From: JAUVAV01 sp965371665
Lineage (GTDB): Bacteria > Oederibacteriota > JAAXVQ01 > JAUVAV01
Direction of reading: 5' to 3'
Length of the DNA: 16,434 bases
NCBI GenBank assembly: GCA_965371665.1
Contig: CBDUZI010000073.1
Coordinates: forward strand, 1-16,434
In this document: one piece after another, positions 14,463-16,434 of the stretch
Layout of the letters: each line of letters opens with the position of its first letter
How positions within the stretch are numbered: the first letter of the stretch is position 1
Made by a program: the position numbers and the translations under genes
Notes under the pieces: generated by a model
The model's database searches: none
What the model was told of the DNA's origin: nothing
What the model saw: the letters and a program-made list of their open reading frames with translations, nothing else

Positions 14463-14467
14463 TCAAC

Positions 14468-15514
14468 TCAGGATGATGCTTCCTCGAGGAGTTTGGCGGA
14501 GGTTTTCGATTGTTGAATCAAAGCCATTAATTGTTCCATTACATGAAAGACCTCTTGCGAAACATTTTTAGACAGGGTGGATAATTCATTCATATTATGC
14601 ATGGTTTCTTTTATACTGTTCGTGATTTTCGAGATACCTTGCTCCATTTCGGAAAAACTCTCACCTGACGTTTGACTGATCTCTGAAGCCAGATAAATTT
14701 TATTTACAATGGCTTGTATGGCTTGGGTGATGTTCTGCGCGTTTTCCTCGGTTTTCTGGGATAAATTCCGGATTTCATCAGCCACTACTGCGAAGCCTTT
14801 TCCCTGTTCGCCGGCGTGGGCGGCTTCGATGGCGGCGTTCAGAGCCAACAGGCTGGTCTGCTCGGTGATCGAGGTTATGATACTGACCATTTTAAGAATG
14901 GAACTGGCAGAATCCTTTACGCTGTTGATTTCCTTAACCGAATGGCCGATGTTTTCACCGCCGGTTTTGGTAAGAGCAAGTAATTGATTTACCAGCGGGC
15001 TGGCATCTTCCGCATGCATTGCGATACTCTGTATGGAGGCGATGATCTTTTGAATCAGCGCGGAAGAATTGCTGATGGCGGAAGACTGGGATTCCAGGAC
15101 TTTATTAATAGCGGTTATAGCGGTGATTTTATTTTCCAGGTTATCCAGCAGCCCGTTTAACCCTACTTCCAATATTCCCAGCTCGTCGGCCTGGATATTC
15201 TCCACCCGGAATTTTAAATCGCCTTTTAAGACCTGGGACAAAACCTCCAGGAGATAATTAATCCGCTGCACTACGCTTAACCGGTAGGCATTTTCTTTCC
15301 CGGCCAGCGAGCGATAATAGTCTTTAACCGTGGTTAATGCTTCCAGGCAGTTGCGGCCTTCCGGGGAATCAAGGTTGCCGGGCAATAATTCCAGGTTGGA
15401 ATTTTCATTGGGCAGGACGTTCAGAAATTCGGTGAGCTTGGACAGATCGGCTTTTAAGGCTGGGGAGTCATTATCCGGCTCCCGGAGCTTAAAAAGAAAG
15501 TCCGGAAATTTCAT
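14468..15514 (-). CDS. Soluble methyl-accepting chemotaxis-type receptor (HAMP plus signalling domain)
   Basis: This 348-aa protein has no transmembrane segment. Residues 1-80 are a variable, poorly recognised N-terminal region. A HAMP-like segment follows at about 85-135 (LKGDLKFRVE, then DELGIL at 110-115). The coiled-coil signalling domain covers about 136-345. Its tip reads ITEQTSLLALNAAIEAAHAGEQGKG and then FAVVADEIRNLSQKT (216-255), a close match to the CheA/CheW-binding hairpin of chemoreceptors. His233 stands where Arg (AAR-AGE) is usual, a position that takes part in receptor trimer contacts in Tsr. With no membrane anchor it should sense a cytoplasmic signal or act through a partner. 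Its start overlaps the upstream gene's stop as ATGA (15511-15514) with no good ribosome binding site, so translation is probably coupled to the 115-aa protein. No che genes are in the window. Confidence 0.9.
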   Translation of the reverse strand: MKFPDFLFKLREPDNDSPALKADLSKLTEFLNVLPNENSNLELLPGNLDSPEGRNCLEALTTVKDYYRSLAGKENAYRLSVVQRINYLLEVLSQVLKGDLKFRVENIQADELGILEVGLNGLLDNLENKITAITAINKVLESQSSAISNSSALIQKIIASIQSIAMHAEDASPLVNQLLALTKTGGENIGHSVKEINSVKDSASSILKMVSIITSITEQTSLLALNAAIEAAHAGEQGKGFAVVADEIRNLSQKTEENAQNITQAIQAIVNKIYLASEISQTSGESFSEMEQGISKITNSIKETMHNMNELSTLSKNVSQEVFHVMEQLMALIQQSKTSAKLLEEASS

Positions 15515-15858
15515 GACCGGGGCATAATCCTGAATTGGATAGCCTGGTTCAGGATATTGATCACCGAATGGTTATAGGCCTCCATGGGGAGATCCTTGCA
15601 GGCCAGGCTGAGTTCCCGGGCCAGGGAGGCGATCTGGGAAAGCTCCAGCTGGCTGAATTTTTCCTGCTTTCGGACATTGGCTAAATTGATTTGCACCGTG
15701 CACTCATGGTTTTTTTTGTATTCCTGGATGGCCTCGATGATGTCTTTCAGATAGGAAACCTCACGGTTGACGTCGGTGCAGGGGCCAAACAAATTTTGGG
15801 CGCTGCTGTATATGGAATCCAATTTCTGGGTATCAATTTTCAATGCGGTAGCAGCCAT
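15511..15858 (-). CDS. Small helical protein of unknown function coupled to the receptor
   Basis: I do not recognise this 115-aa protein. It is soluble and predicted to be almost entirely alpha-helical (LDSIYSSAQNLF, VSYLKDIIEAIQEYKK, QLELSQIASLARELSLACK, AYNHSVINILNQAIQFR), with two Cys before the mid-region and one later. There is no signal peptide. The start ATG at 15858 is preferred over the ATG at 15864 because AGGAGG (15865-15870) lies six nt before 15858 but abuts the other. The ATGA overlap with the receptor gene strongly suggests that the two act together, for example as a receptor partner, four-helix sensory module or adaptor. That role is inferred from layout alone. Confidence 0.8.
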   Translation of the reverse strand: MAATALKIDTQKLDSIYSSAQNLFGPCTDVNREVSYLKDIIEAIQEYKKNHECTVQINLANVRKQEKFSQLELSQIASLARELSLACKDLPMEAYNHSVINILNQAIQFRIMPRS

Positions 15859-15869
15859 ATCCATCCTCC

Positions 15870-16055
15870 TTAAATAATTTCGTCTATGGAATTTTTTGAG
15901 CCTTCTCTGTCCAGTATCATCTTGGAAACCTGCAGGCCGGATAAAACACAGCATTTGATAGCCTCGCCGGGTTCAGCCCATTGCCCGGTCAGGTAGAGAT
16001 TTTTAATCGGTGTAACATGATGCAAGGCATTCATGCCGGTATGTTGCACTCGTGG
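15870..16055 (-). pseudogene. C-terminal remnant of a FAD-dependent oxidoreductase (CrtI/phytoene-desaturase-like)
   Basis: Sixty-one codons end at TAA (15870-15872), which shares a base with the AGGAGG of the next gene. The peptide HTGMNALHHVTPIKNLYLTG, continuing QWAEPGEAIKCCVLSG, matches the C-terminal FAD-binding motif (TPIKNLYLxGxWxxPGxxxxxxxxSG) of the amine-oxidase/phytoene-desaturase superfamily. Those proteins are about 450-550 aa long. An in-frame TAA at 16056-16058 closes the frame, and no further family sequence is visible upstream in any minus frame, so about 90 per cent of the gene is missing. A GTG at 16049 or an internal ATG could still allow translation of a roughly 59-aa peptide. 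It was probably the first gene of the receptor operon before a deletion or insertion. Confidence 0.7.
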
Positions 16056-16145
16056 TTACAATTCACCTACAATCTGCCTCTAATTATATCCCCCTTTAAT
16101 AATGATACCCATGCCGGCAAACTAAACTTTCTAAAATTTTTTGTT

Positions 16146-16174
16146 ATTATAATTTACTTGTATAATAAGGTCAA
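16146..16174 (-). promoter_or_regulatory. Near-consensus sigma70 promoter for the receptor operon
   Basis: On the minus strand TTGACC (16174-16169) and TATAAT (16151-16146, perfect) are separated by exactly 17 nt. Transcription would begin near 16139, pass the oxidoreductase remnant and reach the 115-aa protein start at 15858, giving a leader of about 280 nt. Between the remnant and this promoter, and from 16175 to 16316, I see no gene; the DNA is AT-rich. Confidence 0.75.
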
Positions 16175-16316
16175 ATAAAATAAAGTAACTTGGGTCTGAT
16201 AATATTCAGTAAGGCAAGAGAATTTAGGGGATTTTTATCCGGGAATTAAATAGCGGAATCAAACCTCTGTGGTTAGTTCTTATTCCGGAAAACCGGTTTT
16301 AATTCTTTAGGGTTTC

Positions 16317-16359
16317 GTCATTCCGGCATGATTTTAGCCGGAATCCAGGAGAGCATTGT
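16317..16359. repeat. Half copy of the palindromic repeat beside the end repeat
   Basis: GTCATTCCGGC...GCCGGAATCCAG forms one hairpin, equivalent to the left half of the element at 11195-11289. It is followed by GAGAGCATTGT, resembling the shared centre of the full elements (ACAATGCTTTTC) in the opposite sense. The right half is missing, replaced by a short A-rich stretch and then the 52-bp end repeat. Confidence 0.7.
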
Positions 16360-16378
16360 AATACAAGAAAAAATACTT

Positions 16379-16430
16379 CCTAGGAGTCTGTCGGACTTTA
16401 GTCATTCTCCCCCTTTTGTAAAGGGGGCAG
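16379..16430 (-). repeat. 52-bp end repeat, right copy
   Basis: This is a perfect reverse complement of positions 1-52, beginning CCTAGG and containing the CCCCCTTT/AAAGGGGG hairpin (as CCCCCTTTTGTAAAGGGGG on this strand). It lies four bases from the window end. Confidence 0.85.
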
Positions 16431-16434
16431 GGGG

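Noticed and set aside
14026..14466. Open minus-strand frame of 146 codons through the hairpin array
   Set aside because: Its peptide repeats itself (NGRTWKSAPT twice) because it translates the duplicated hairpin units; its 3' part is antisense to the debranching enzyme.
16021..16178. Plus-strand small frame at the right end
   Set aside because: It runs antisense through the oxidoreductase remnant and the minus-strand promoter, and lacks a ribosome binding site or protein-like pattern.

Overview
The window reads as chromosomal DNA of moderate GC content from a Gram-negative-type, probably uncultured bacterium. Most genes carry AGGAGG-type ribosome binding sites, and several have good sigma70-type promoters. 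The clues to the host are a Thr/Pro-repeat secreted protein with a FlgD/T9SS-like C-terminal domain, two GAF-HD-GYP c-di-GMP hydrolases, and many palindromic repeats (GTCATTCC...GGAAT and GTAGGGGCGGAC types). Together these recall candidate-phylum or deltaproteobacterial-type genomes assembled from metagenomes. No taxonomic marker gene is present, so the phylum is not fixed. There is no phage, CRISPR array, rRNA or tRNA that I can support.

Layout from left to right. A 52-bp repeat sits at the left edge and supplies the stop codon of a leftward DltE-like short-chain dehydrogenase (48-863). A repeat-bearing gap with a promoter follows. Next comes a rightward cluster: a tandem universal stress protein with a TPR-like tail (1238-2365), a P2-type cation ATPase (2499-5210) and a small secreted Thr/Pro-rich protein (5228-5797). 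Convergent to these lie a CaCA-family cation antiporter (5835-6791) and a GAF-HD-GYP protein (6881-8035), both leftward. A 398-bp AT-rich regulatory gap separates the latter from a divergent GAF-GAF-HD-GYP protein (8434-10260). Then come undecaprenyl-diphosphatase (10352-11170, apparently leaderless), a repeat element, and a two-gene unit of a membrane protein with MscS-type helices (11445-12113) and a glycogen debranching enzyme (12117-14120). A 310-bp array of hairpin repeats separates this from a leftward pair: a small helical protein and a soluble methyl-accepting-type receptor with ATGA overlap (15858-14468). Upstream of that pair lies the broken 3' end of a FAD-dependent oxidoreductase gene below a near-consensus promoter.

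Functionally the window combines ion homeostasis and stress (USP, Ca2+-type ATPase, Ca2+/Na+-type antiporter), c-di-GMP turnover, chemosensory signalling, cell-wall lipid recycling and glycogen use. These look like neighbouring small operons rather than one pathway.

The most unusual features are not new enzymes. They are the layered small repeats, including two kinds with CTAGGAG ends that provide TAG stop codons; the perfect 52-bp inverted repeats at the two window ends; the decayed oxidoreductase feeding a receptor operon; and the unrecognised 115-aa partner of the soluble receptor. I do not see clear evidence for a wholly new multi-gene system.
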